64,000 nucleotides of DNA, from NCBI RefSeq assembly GCF_900188095.1, contig NZ_FZOT01000010.1:1-64000 (forward strand). The letters run 5' to 3'. Positions 1-7,621 of the stretch are shown one piece after another. Origin of the DNA: Noviherbaspirillum humi. GTDB lineage: Bacteria; Pseudomonadota; Gammaproteobacteria; Burkholderiales; Burkholderiaceae_D. The position numbers and the translations under genes are program-made. The notes beneath the pieces were generated by a model. The model saw nothing but the letters and a program-made list of their open reading frames with translations, had not been told where the DNA came from and made no database searches. The stretch's first letter is position 1, and each line of letters starts with the position of its first letter.

Positions 1-88
1 CGAGCTCGGCCTTCAGGTTGTAGGGGCCGGCGATGGCGCGCAGGAACACGCGGTCCTTCTTGCTGTTGTAGTGCGACTCTTTACCCAT
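1..88 (-). CDS. cupin-family protein, N-terminal part only (runs off the window)
   Basis: The first 29 codons of a minus-strand gene are visible; the rest lies outside the window. The product begins MGKESHYNSKKDRVFLRAIA and is nearly identical over about 20 residues to residues 16-38 of the cupin encoded at 5814-6413, so it is very probably a paralog of that protein. It starts 27 bases after the binding-protein gene at 116-1198 and is likely co-transcribed with it. The cupin motifs themselves are not visible here, so the family call rests only on the paralogy. Confidence 0.7.
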   Translation of the reverse strand, partial: MGKESHYNSKKDRVFLRAIAGPYNLKAEL

Positions 89-115
89 GGTGTCTTCCTC
101 GTTGCGGATGCGGCG

Positions 116-1198
116 TTATTTCGATTGCCTGGTGATGATCTCTTCGTACAGCTTGGTCCACTTCTCGTTCTCGTCGAGGATGACTTTCGGGTCGATGAAC
201 TTCAGCGGAATCTTGTTGAGCTTGGTGTCGACCTTCTTGCTCGTCGGGACGAAATCGCGCTTGAGCAGGATCTCCTGGCCGTCGGAGAGCACGAAATCGA
301 TGAACAGCACGGCGGCGTTGGGATGCTGGGAATTCTTCATCATGCCGATGCCGTTGGGCCGCGCCATGGCCGGCGGAATCACCGCCCAGTCCACGGGCGC
401 GCCCTTGTTCTTCAACTGCTCCACCTTGTAGTTGTAGGTGGTCAGCGCCAGCGGCACTTCGCCGGACGCCACCAGGTTGGCCAGCAGGGTGTGGCCCTTG
501 CGAACCGACAGGCCGTTGGTGGCGACGATGTCACGGAACAGCTTCAGGCCTTTCTGCTCGCCCATTTCCATGATGGTGCCGGCGAACCAGTCCGCATCCT
601 CTGCCTCGATGCCGAGCCGGCCCTTCCACTTCGGGTCGAGCAGGTCCTGGTAAGTCTTGGGCACATCTTCCTTCTTCACCTTGTTGGTGTTGTAGGCCAG
701 CGAGAAGATGTTGAGCCGGGTGGCGATCCACTCCTTGTGGGGCAGGATGGCCTGCGGAATCAGGTCGGCCAGGTAAGGCGACTTCACTTCCTGGAACAGC
801 TTTTCCCGATGCAGCGCTTCCAGTTCCGGGCCGTTGGTCTCGACGATGTCGGCGTCGTAGCGGCGGCCCTTGGCTTCCATCACCGCCCGCTGCAAGACCT
901 TCTCCGAACCGGCGCGCCAGATCTTGGCCTTGATGCCGTACTTCTGCTCGAAGGCGTTGGTGAGCACCGTCATGTCATCCACCGGCGCCGAGGTATAGAT
1001 CATCAGCTCGCCTTCCTTCTTGGCGGCGGCCACCAGCTTCTGCTGGCGGTCCGGTCCCTGCATGTTGGCGGCTTCCACGACGCCCTTGGCCTGGGCGAAA
1101 GCGCTGGATGCGCCGAGCATCAGCGCCGCGCCGGTGGCGAGGCCGCCGAAGGCGAGCACTGCCTTGCTGGAGAAGGTCTTTACGATTCGGTCTAGCAT
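116..1198 (-). CDS. ABC transporter substrate-binding protein, family 1 (Fe3+/AfuA-like fold)
   Basis: A 360-residue periplasmic binding protein with a Sec signal peptide ending near residue 36 (ASSAFA-QA). The mature part has the layout of family 1 extracellular solute-binding proteins usually annotated as iron(III) binders: an early VYTS/IYTS-type strand (LMIYTSAP), the central YNTNKV segment and the TYQDLLDPKWKGR motif. It is clearly paralogous to the gene at 1265-2353. The matching ATPase and fused permease are at 6469-9367. Members of this family near catabolic genes often carry organic acids rather than iron; which applies here is unknown. The start ATG has only a weak purine-rich Shine-Dalgarno (AAGAGACC). 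Confidence 0.85.
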   Translation of the reverse strand: MLDRIVKTFSSKAVLAFGGLATGAALMLGASSAFAQAKGVVEAANMQGPDRQQKLVAAAKKEGELMIYTSAPVDDMTVLTNAFEQKYGIKAKIWRAGSEKVLQRAVMEAKGRRYDADIVETNGPELEALHREKLFQEVKSPYLADLIPQAILPHKEWIATRLNIFSLAYNTNKVKKEDVPKTYQDLLDPKWKGRLGIEAEDADWFAGTIMEMGEQKGLKLFRDIVATNGLSVRKGHTLLANLVASGEVPLALTTYNYKVEQLKNKGAPVDWAVIPPAMARPNGIGMMKNSQHPNAAVLFIDFVLSDGQEILLKRDFVPTSKKVDTKLNKIPLKFIDPKVILDENEKWTKLYEEIITRQSK

Positions 1199-1264
1199 GG
1201 TAAGGTCTCTTTCTTTTTCATGAACTACAGTGTCATCCGGGTCGGTTCGATGCCGCCCGTTGGG

Positions 1265-2353
1265 TTATTGCTTGGAGGCGCCGGCGTTCTTGAGGAACAG
1301 GTTGTTCCAGAGTGTTTCCCACTTGTCGGCCTCGTCCAGCACCTGCGCCGGGTTGATGGTCTCGTACTTGAACTGGTTGAGGGGGCTTTCCACCTGGGTG
1401 GAGGCCGGTACCCGGTTGCGCTGCTTGATCAACTCCTGTCCTTCCGGCGATAGCAGAAAATCGGCGAACAGCAAGGCCGCATGCGGATGCGGCGCATGCC
1501 TCGCGACGCCGACGGCGCCGGGCCTTCCCATGGTCGGCGCCAGGGCCTTCCACTTGATCGGGGCGCCATTCTTCGCCAGCCGCTCGACCGCGTGGTTATA
1601 AACCGCGGCGGCCAGCGGGATCTCGCCCGCGGCCACCAGCTCCGACACCAGCGTGTGGCCGGTGCGGATCTGCGGCTTCATGTCGGCGAGCTTGCGAAAA
1701 TACGCCATGCCTTCCTTTTCGCCCATGCTCTTGGCGAGCGCCATGAACCAGTCGGCATCGCCGGCTTCGAGGGCGATCTTGCCGGCCCACTTCGGGTCGA
1801 GCAGGTCCTGGTAGTTATTGGGTACGTCTTCCGGCTTCACCAGCTTGGTGTTGTAAGCGATGGTGAAAAAATTGAAACGGTCCGCCACATATTGCCTGTG
1901 CGCCGGGAAGGCTTGCGGCGGGAGGGTTTTGAAGGCTGGGCTGTAGAATTCCTGCATCAGCTTTTCGCGCGCCAGGATTTCCATTTCGATGCCGTCGCTT
2001 TCGAAGACATCCGGCGTGAAGCGGCCGGCACGGGCTTCGGTCAGGGCGCGCTGCACCACCTTCTCGCCGCTAGCGCGCCACAGCGTTACCTTGATCTTTT
2101 GCGCAGCGTACTTCTTCTCGAAGGCTTCGACGATGGGAGCGGAATCCTTGACATTGAGCGAGGTGTAAACGGCGACCGTACCTTCCTTGCGCGCGCCATC
2201 CAGCAGGCGCTGTTCGCGATCTTCGCCTTGATAGGTATAGATGGATGCGGGCGGATTCCTGGCCTGAGCAGCGGCGTTGCCCGACACGGCAATGAAGCCG
2301 ATGGCGCAGGCCGCTAGCGCGCAATGCCATGCGGATAGGGCAATGCTTTTCAC
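1265..2353 (-). CDS. ABC transporter substrate-binding protein, family 1, second paralog
   Basis: A 362-residue secreted binding protein with a signal peptide (cleavage near SGNAAA-QA). It shares the same ordered motifs as its neighbour at 116-1198, including VYTSL, AYNTKLV, YQDLLDPKWAGK and the GHTLVSELVAAGE segment. The start is a GTG preceded by AAGGAGAC, which fixes the start despite the non-ATG codon. The gene lies downstream of the porin and its putative terminator, so it probably has its own promoter in 2354-2423. Two binding proteins for what appears to be a single permease/ATPase set suggests two related substrates. Confidence 0.85.
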   Translation of the reverse strand: MKSIALSAWHCALAACAIGFIAVSGNAAAQARNPPASIYTYQGEDREQRLLDGARKEGTVAVYTSLNVKDSAPIVEAFEKKYAAQKIKVTLWRASGEKVVQRALTEARAGRFTPDVFESDGIEMEILAREKLMQEFYSPAFKTLPPQAFPAHRQYVADRFNFFTIAYNTKLVKPEDVPNNYQDLLDPKWAGKIALEAGDADWFMALAKSMGEKEGMAYFRKLADMKPQIRTGHTLVSELVAAGEIPLAAAVYNHAVERLAKNGAPIKWKALAPTMGRPGAVGVARHAPHPHAALLFADFLLSPEGQELIKQRNRVPASTQVESPLNQFKYETINPAQVLDEADKWETLWNNLFLKNAGASKQ

Positions 2354-2423
2354 TGCAGTCTCCTTGCGGCTTTGGCTAAGCCGGCGTCGGACGCCTGTCG
2401 GCGCCTCTTGTGATGTTCATCTG

Positions 2424-2464
2424 AAAAAATCCGCCTGGCGGCTCCTCTGTAAGCCGCCAGGCGG
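2424..2464 (-). terminator. intrinsic terminator after the porin gene
   Basis: A perfect 12-bp stem (CCGCCTGGCGGC at 2431-2442 and GCCGCCAGGCGG at 2453-2464) encloses a 10-base loop. On the minus strand it is followed by a run of T (the plus-strand text has aaaaaa at 2424-2429). It lies between the porin stop and the next minus-strand gene. Confidence 0.85.
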
Positions 2465-2516
2465 GTACAGCAACGCAGCATCCGGAGGATCGGGCCGGAC
2501 GCCGCGTGTTCACTGG

Positions 2517-3770
2517 TCAGAAGTTGTGAACGATGCCGAGCGCGAGCTGGCGGATGTCCTGACCATACTCCAGGCGCGGTGCGTCTACCACGTTGGAAGC
2601 GCGGGAAGAATTGCCGTTCCAGTACTTGCTGGCGAGCGCGTACAGCGCGGTGCGCTTGGACAGGTTATAGGCGACGCCAAGGTTCAGCTGGCTCGCGTTC
2701 AGGCCCGATGTGCTGCAGGCCGCCCCGCCCACCAGAGCGCAGGAACCGTCAGTCTGCTTGCCGTAGGACGCCGCCAGGGTGAAGGCTGCAATCCGCTGTT
2801 CCGCGCCGATCGACCAGGTGGTCGTCTTGTAGTTGGAGAAGCGTCCTGCTGCGCCGCCCGTCTCGTCGTACTCGAGGCGTGCAATGTTGGCTTCCACGCG
2901 CAGATCGTTGCCGATGCGGTATTGGCCAGTCAGGCGGGTGCCGGTGTCCACGGAGCGCACGCCGGGCAGCGGGGTGGTGCTGCCGGCCGTGGCGGTGAAA
3001 TTGCGCAGCGCGGTGGCGACGTTGTTGGAGCCGCCGAACAGGTTGCGATGGCGCTCGTGCGCGATGGCGGCGTAGATCGGACCGTTCTCGTACTTGACGC
3101 CGCCGGAGATGACGGAGTTGTCGAAGAAGTCACCCGGGGTTTCGCCCAGCGAGTAGTCGAATGCCGCCTGGAAGCCGCCGATGCTCGGGGTTTCATAAAT
3201 GATGCTGTTGGCGCGGCGCAGGTGGAAGCTGGATCGGCTGCTGGTGCCGCCGATGCTGGGCTTGGACAGGATATTGCTGGTCGAAATGAAGTTGCCGCTG
3301 GAAACGCCGAAGAAGCTGAGCGTATCGCCCAGGTTCTTGTAGACGGTATCCATGTTACCCAGTTTCACAGTGCCGAAATCGCCGCCGAGGCCGACGAAAG
3401 TGTCACGCGAAAAAAGGGTGTTTGCGGTTCCGAGCTGGCCATTCGAGACATCGAATCCCATCTCCAGCTGGAACAGCGCTTTCAGGCCGGCGCCGAGGTC
3501 TTCGGTGCCGCGGAAGCCGAGGCGGGCATTCGGCGATTCCATGCCGGTGCCCTTGACGTCCGCCGGGGTGGTGGCGGCCGGGCCGGTAGCGCCCCCGGAC
3601 AGCGTGCTGATGCCGGCGGTGCCGCGCGCGGTGGCGCCGGTGATGTCGTAGTTGTTGATCTGCGGGTAAAGCCGACCGTAGACCTGCACGCTGGTCTGCG
3701 CCTGCGCCAGCATCGGCAGGCCCAAGGCCGCCGCGACGGCTGCGGCGAGTATCGTGTTGTTTCTCTTCAT
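2517..3770 (-). CDS. gram-negative porin (outer membrane beta-barrel)
   Basis: A 417-residue general porin of the beta-proteobacterial OmpC-like type. It has a signal peptide MKRNNTILAAAVAAALGLPM...AQAQ, then TSVQVYGRLYPQIN, alternating beta-strand sequence, and a C-terminal phenylalanine (GIVHNF), the recognition signal for the BAM machinery. The chosen ATG is preceded by AGGAGAGGAG; an upstream in-frame ATG at 3824 would put 18 non-signal residues ahead of the signal peptide and is unlikely. It sits between binding-protein and cupin genes, so it may provide outer-membrane passage for the same substrate. A good terminator follows it. Confidence 0.92.
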   Translation of the reverse strand: MKRNNTILAAAVAAALGLPMLAQAQTSVQVYGRLYPQINNYDITGATARGTAGISTLSGGATGPAATTPADVKGTGMESPNARLGFRGTEDLGAGLKALFQLEMGFDVSNGQLGTANTLFSRDTFVGLGGDFGTVKLGNMDTVYKNLGDTLSFFGVSSGNFISTSNILSKPSIGGTSSRSSFHLRRANSIIYETPSIGGFQAAFDYSLGETPGDFFDNSVISGGVKYENGPIYAAIAHERHRNLFGGSNNVATALRNFTATAGSTTPLPGVRSVDTGTRLTGQYRIGNDLRVEANIARLEYDETGGAAGRFSNYKTTTWSIGAEQRIAAFTLAASYGKQTDGSCALVGGAACSTSGLNASQLNLGVAYNLSKRTALYALASKYWNGNSSRASNVVDAPRLEYGQDIRQLALGIVHNF

Positions 3771-3970
3771 ACTTGCACTCCTCTCCTCTAAGTAGTTTTT
3801 TACTGCTCTTTTACAAAGCGACAAGTTTCGGATGCTATGTTGACGGCGCCGTGTTCCTCCATGCGGGACAATGGTCCGCTTGCTTATGGACGCAATGCCC
3901 CGCGTGTTCCCCTCTTGTTACGAATGCTGCGCTTGCTTCATGAAAGCCACGGCGACGGCCGCTTCGATTA

Positions 3971-5086
3971 TTACACCTTTGGCGGCAAGTCCGCCAGTTC
4001 CGCCTGATAGGCGTCGCTCATGCGCGACTCCAGGTTGTGCTTGGCGAGCGCGTCGGCGAACAGGGAACGCACCACCGGGCTTTCGTCGGCGTAGTCGATC
4101 TGGTCGCCGCCGAGGCGCTTGCTGATCCAGGCCTTGGGCACGCCCTGGGCATTGCGGATCGAGACCACCTCATGCTTGAACGCGAGATAACGCGCCGGCG
4201 TGGTGCCGGTGTTGAAATGCTGGTGGAACCACATGTTCGGCGGCACGATCATGGAACCTACTTCCCACTCGTAGCGGCGCGGCTCTTCGCCTTCCGGCCA
4301 CATCAGGCTGTAGCCTTCGCCCGACAGAATGATGACGTGGGCGCCCGGGCCATGGCAGTGCGCCTTCTTGTAGGTACCGACCGGGAACTGCGAGATGTGG
4401 CTGTTCATCGAGCCCTTGGCCATGTTGAAGCGGATGTGTCCGCCGCCTGCGCCGCGCTCCTTGGCGGCGATCAGCGGCAGGTTGACCGCATCGGCGACGA
4501 AGTTCGTTTCCAGCAGCAGGCCCTTCTGCTCGCCCTTGTTGTCGAAGTAGTCCGGCTCGCCGGAGAAGCGGTTCTTGAAGTCGTACTGGGTATTGAAGAT
4601 GAAGTTGACATCTTCATACAGGTTGATCACCGACGGGCCGTTGGTGACGGCGACGAAGCGGGCCGCATCCTTGCCGGAAGCATTGAAGTGCTGGCAATGG
4701 GCGTTGAGCGGAATGGCGAACAGGGAACCGGCCTGCCATTCGAAGGTGACGCGCTTGCCGGCATCGTTCCAGACGGTGGTGGAACCGCGGCCGGCGAGGA
4801 CATAGATCATTTCCTCGAACAGCTGGCGCTGCGGCTCGAGCTGCTTGCCGGGCGGGATCTCGCAGACATAGCAGTCATTCGACGTGCGCGAGGCTTCATG
4901 GTTGATGAAAACGCCCTTGCCGCCGCGGCGGGCCCAAGGCTTCAGGTCCACGGTTTGCAGGCTGGGCACGTAGTGGGCGCTGATGATGTCGAGTCCTTCG
5001 GCGGCCACCCAGCGGGTGTAAGGCGATTCCTTCTCGGTAGCGAATTTCTTCGCGAGGTCTTCTGAAACGATAGCGTTCTTGGTCAT
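3971..5086 (-). CDS. bicupin protein
   Basis: A 371-residue protein with two cupin domains. The N-terminal one (about residues 90-160) has EPQRQLFEEMIYVLAGRG, which lacks the HxH pair expected of a metal site, then GSLFAIPLNAHCQHFN. The C-terminal one has AHCHGPGAHVIILSGEG and GSMIVPPNMWFHQHFN, with several histidines able to bind a metal. The layout recalls gentisate/1-hydroxy-2-naphthoate dioxygenase-type bicupins, but no specific reaction is supported. It is the last of three consecutive cupin genes after the ABC ATPase and shares the HFN motif with the other two. The start ATG follows GGAGCATGAC. The 200 bases between it and the porin hold no recognisable gene. Confidence 0.85.
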   Translation of the reverse strand: MTKNAIVSEDLAKKFATEKESPYTRWVAAEGLDIISAHYVPSLQTVDLKPWARRGGKGVFINHEASRTSNDCYVCEIPPGKQLEPQRQLFEEMIYVLAGRGSTTVWNDAGKRVTFEWQAGSLFAIPLNAHCQHFNASGKDAARFVAVTNGPSVINLYEDVNFIFNTQYDFKNRFSGEPDYFDNKGEQKGLLLETNFVADAVNLPLIAAKERGAGGGHIRFNMAKGSMNSHISQFPVGTYKKAHCHGPGAHVIILSGEGYSLMWPEGEEPRRYEWEVGSMIVPPNMWFHQHFNTGTTPARYLAFKHEVVSIRNAQGVPKAWISKRLGGDQIDYADESPVVRSLFADALAKHNLESRMSDAYQAELADLPPKV

Positions 5087-5156
5087 GTCATGCTCCGGCG
5101 TTTATCGAAATAGTTTTGTGCCGCGCCTGGTGTGGATCGGCTACAACTCCCTTGCG

Positions 5157-5771
5157 TCAAACCGTTTCCACGGCTTTCCTGGTGAGGTACTGCTGGATCA
5201 GCTCGGGGGTGAGGATCAATCCCGGCTGGTACTCCGGCGCATCCTCGATCTGCTCCAGATCGTTCAGCCCGAACTTCTCGTAGATGCGGTTGATCGCCGA
5301 GATCAGCCGCACCGGCCGCTCCGGATCGGCGTTGAAGTGCTGGTGAATCGTGTTGGGCGGAATGTAGATCACATCCCCCGCCTCCCACTCGAAGCGCTTG
5401 ACCTCGTCCTGCGCCTTCCAGTGGTAGGTGTCGGTGATCTCCACGTCGCAGTCCTGGTGCAGGTCATAGCCCCGCCCTTCCAGCACGTACACGCATTCTT
5501 CCGCCAAGTGACGGTGCTTGCCCGAGCGGCTGCCCGGCGGGATGATCTGCATGTAGGCGTCCACCGACTCCATGCGGGTGTTCATCTTTTCATTGAGCAG
5601 GTGCTTGAGGATGCCCTGGCGCGACATCTCCCACGGCATCTCTTCCGGCGTCACTACCTTCTTGCGCTTGGCGTTGCGCGCCGGCGCTTCCGCCGCATCC
5701 TGCAGCAGTCCCTCATACAGCTCCTGGTTCAGCTTGCCCTTGAGCCAGGCCTTCGATTCACTCCATGCCAT
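5157..5771 (-). CDS. single-domain cupin protein
   Basis: A 204-residue cytosolic protein with one cupin domain. Motif 1 is GKHRHLAEECVYVLEGRG, with the HxH-x4-E type metal ligands, and motif 2 is GDVIYIPPNTIHQHFN. About 75 residues of charged, helical sequence precede the domain. The start follows AAAGGAAGAC. It sits between two further cupin genes in the same orientation, 42-70 bases apart, so all three are probably translated from one transcript. A non-heme metal enzyme such as a dioxygenase or isomerase is possible; a regulatory or binding role cannot be excluded. Confidence 0.88.
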   Translation of the reverse strand: MAWSESKAWLKGKLNQELYEGLLQDAAEAPARNAKRKKVVTPEEMPWEMSRQGILKHLLNEKMNTRMESVDAYMQIIPPGSRSGKHRHLAEECVYVLEGRGYDLHQDCDVEITDTYHWKAQDEVKRFEWEAGDVIYIPPNTIHQHFNADPERPVRLISAINRIYEKFGLNDLEQIEDAPEYQPGLILTPELIQQYLTRKAVETV

Positions 5772-5813
5772 CTGTCTTCCTTTCCAATTCCCTGCTGGCC
5801 ATTGCGTCGGGCT

Positions 5814-6413
5814 TCACTCCTTGGCGGAGTAATCCCCATAGTTGTAGTTATCCTCGTACTCCCTCGCCTCGAAACCTTCGCCGCCCGGCGCCGGCACGTC
5901 GGAACGCGCCTCAACCTGCTGCTGGAACAGCATGTTCATGAACATGTACATCGGCTTGGTCTTGATCACGAGCGCGCGCGCCGGCTTGACCGGATCGGCG
6001 TTGAAGTGCTGGTGCACGCAGTTGTTGTGCACGATGGCCACGTCGCCTGCCTTCCAGTCGTAGCGGATGCCGTCGTGGATCTCGTAGCCGGTGCCGTCCA
6101 GGATGTAGAACGCCGCCTCGTTGACATGGCCGTGCTTCTGCGACTTGCCGCCGGGACCATATTCTTCCAGGTGAATGTGGAAGCCCTGGCTGATGCCATC
6201 CTTCGGCTCCACGTAATGACGGCTATAGGCTTGCGGGCCGTCGACGAACTTCAGTTCCTTGCCCTTGCGCACCCGCGGCATGGCGCGCAGCCGGGTGAGT
6301 TCGTCCTTCAGGTTGTAGGGACCGGCGATGGCGCGCAGGAACACCCTGTCCTTCTTGCTGTGATAGTTTTCCTTGGGCGCCGGGGCGCCGTTGGCCTTGC
6401 TTTCGCTCGTCAT
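5814..6413 (-). CDS. single-domain cupin protein
   Basis: A 199-residue cupin. Motif 1 is QKHGHVNEAAFYILDGTG and motif 2 is GDVAIVHNNCVHQHFN, so the usual two His, one Glu and one His metal ligands are present. Its N-terminal segment is repeated almost exactly in the truncated gene at the left edge of the window, so the operon has undergone a duplication. The chosen ATG follows GGAGACGAGC; an in-frame codon at 6446 lies closer to the ATPase gene and is less convincing. It is the first of three consecutive cupin genes after the transporter genes. Confidence 0.88.
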   Translation of the reverse strand: MTSESKANGAPAPKENYHSKKDRVFLRAIAGPYNLKDELTRLRAMPRVRKGKELKFVDGPQAYSRHYVEPKDGISQGFHIHLEEYGPGGKSQKHGHVNEAAFYILDGTGYEIHDGIRYDWKAGDVAIVHNNCVHQHFNADPVKPARALVIKTKPMYMFMNMLFQQQVEARSDVPAPGGEGFEAREYEDNYNYGDYSAKE

Positions 6414-6468
6414 TGCTCGTCTCCAGTCATTCTTCGACCGCGCCATGGCAGGCGCGGCCGCGCCTTTC

Positions 6469-7590
6469 TCAGGCTGCCTTCTTCAACGCGACGTCGTCGC
6501 GGATCGCGATGCACTTCTCCGGGTTCAGGCAGGCATAGATGCCTTCGCCGACCGGCGTCTTCAGCGAGGGGTGCACACGCGCCAGCAGCGAACGGTCGCC
6601 GAACTTGACCTGGAAGTCGAGGTATTCGCCGAGGAACACCTTGAAGTCCACCGTGCCGTGGATGACGTTGGTGCCATCCGGGCGGTTCTCGCACAATTCG
6701 ACATCTTCCGGGCGGATGGAAATCAGCACCTGCTCGCCCGGACGCAGCGCTTCCAGCGAGACCACGCTGAGCTGGCCGAGGCTGGATTCGACGCGGTAGC
6801 CGCCTTCATTGTTTTCCGGGGCGAGCACGGTGGCCTCGACGAAGTTGGTGAGGCCGACGAAGTCGGCGACGAACTTGCTGTTCGGGCGTTCGTAGATGTC
6901 GCGCGGCGAGCCGATCTGGATGATCTGGCCTTCGCGCATCACCGCGATCTCGTGCGACAGCGCCAGCGCCTCGCTTTGGTCGTGGGTGACGTAGATGGTG
7001 GTCAGGCCGAGCTCCCGCTGCATGCGCTTGAGTTCGAAGCGCATGCGCTCGCGCAGCTTGGCATCGAGGTTGGAGAGCGGTTCGTCGAGCAGCAGCAGCT
7101 TCGGCTCCATCACCAGGGCGCGCGCCAAAGCGAGGCGCTGCTGCTGGCCGCCGGAGAGCTTGGTCGCCTCGCGGTCGGCGAGATGGTCCAGACCCACCGC
7201 CGCCAGCACCCGCATGACGCGCTGCTCGATATCCTTCTTGCTGTACTTCTTGCTGCCGACTTCCAGCGGGAAGGCGGCGTTCTTGAATACGTTCATGTGC
7301 GGCCAGATGGCGTACGACTGGAACACCATGCCGAAGGCGCGCTGGTTGGGCTGAACGAAAACGTTGCCGGCGGAGGAATAGACGGTGCGGCCGGCGACGG
7401 TGATCTCGCCGGACTTCGGCTTTTCCAGGCCGGCGATGGAGCGCAGGGTGGTCGTCTTGCCGCAGCCGGAGGGGCCGAGCAGGGTGAACAGCTTGCCTTC
7501 CGGGACGTCGAACGTGACGTTCTGCGCCGCCTTGACGATCTGGCCCTGGTCGTTCGGGTACTCGGTGAACAGTGCTTTGACGCTTAGCAT
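6469..7590 (-). CDS. ABC transporter ATP-binding protein (FbpC/PotA type)
   Basis: A 373-residue nucleotide-binding subunit. It has Walker A GPSGCGKTT near residue 38, the ABC signature LSGGQQQRLALARAL, Walker B LLLLDEPLSNLD and an H-loop VTHDQSEAL. A C-terminal region of about 130 residues matches the TOBE-type regulatory domain of the Fe3+/spermidine/maltose-like importers. It would energise the fused permease encoded just upstream at 7622-9367. The start follows AAGGAGA. The annotation as an iron importer is a family label only; neighbouring cupin and aldolase genes point to an organic substrate. Confidence 0.92.
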   Translation of the reverse strand: MLSVKALFTEYPNDQGQIVKAAQNVTFDVPEGKLFTLLGPSGCGKTTTLRSIAGLEKPKSGEITVAGRTVYSSAGNVFVQPNQRAFGMVFQSYAIWPHMNVFKNAAFPLEVGSKKYSKKDIEQRVMRVLAAVGLDHLADREATKLSGGQQQRLALARALVMEPKLLLLDEPLSNLDAKLRERMRFELKRMQRELGLTTIYVTHDQSEALALSHEIAVMREGQIIQIGSPRDIYERPNSKFVADFVGLTNFVEATVLAPENNEGGYRVESSLGQLSVVSLEALRPGEQVLISIRPEDVELCENRPDGTNVIHGTVDFKVFLGEYLDFQVKFGDRSLLARVHPSLKTPVGEGIYACLNPEKCIAIRDDVALKKAA

Positions 7591-7621
7591 GGGGTCTCCT
7601 TCAATCTTTTTTGGGTTCTTG

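Noticed and set aside
71..1195. Long plus-strand open frame opposite the first binding-protein gene
   Set aside because: It is an antisense shadow of a GC-rich gene with a clear signal peptide and family motifs on the minus strand. Similar shadows occur opposite most genes and were all dismissed.
3853..3869. A further GTTC-N9-GGAC sequence upstream of the porin
   Set aside because: The right arm differs and the core is GC-rich, unlike the AT-rich cores of the other sites, so it is not counted as a member of the operator set.
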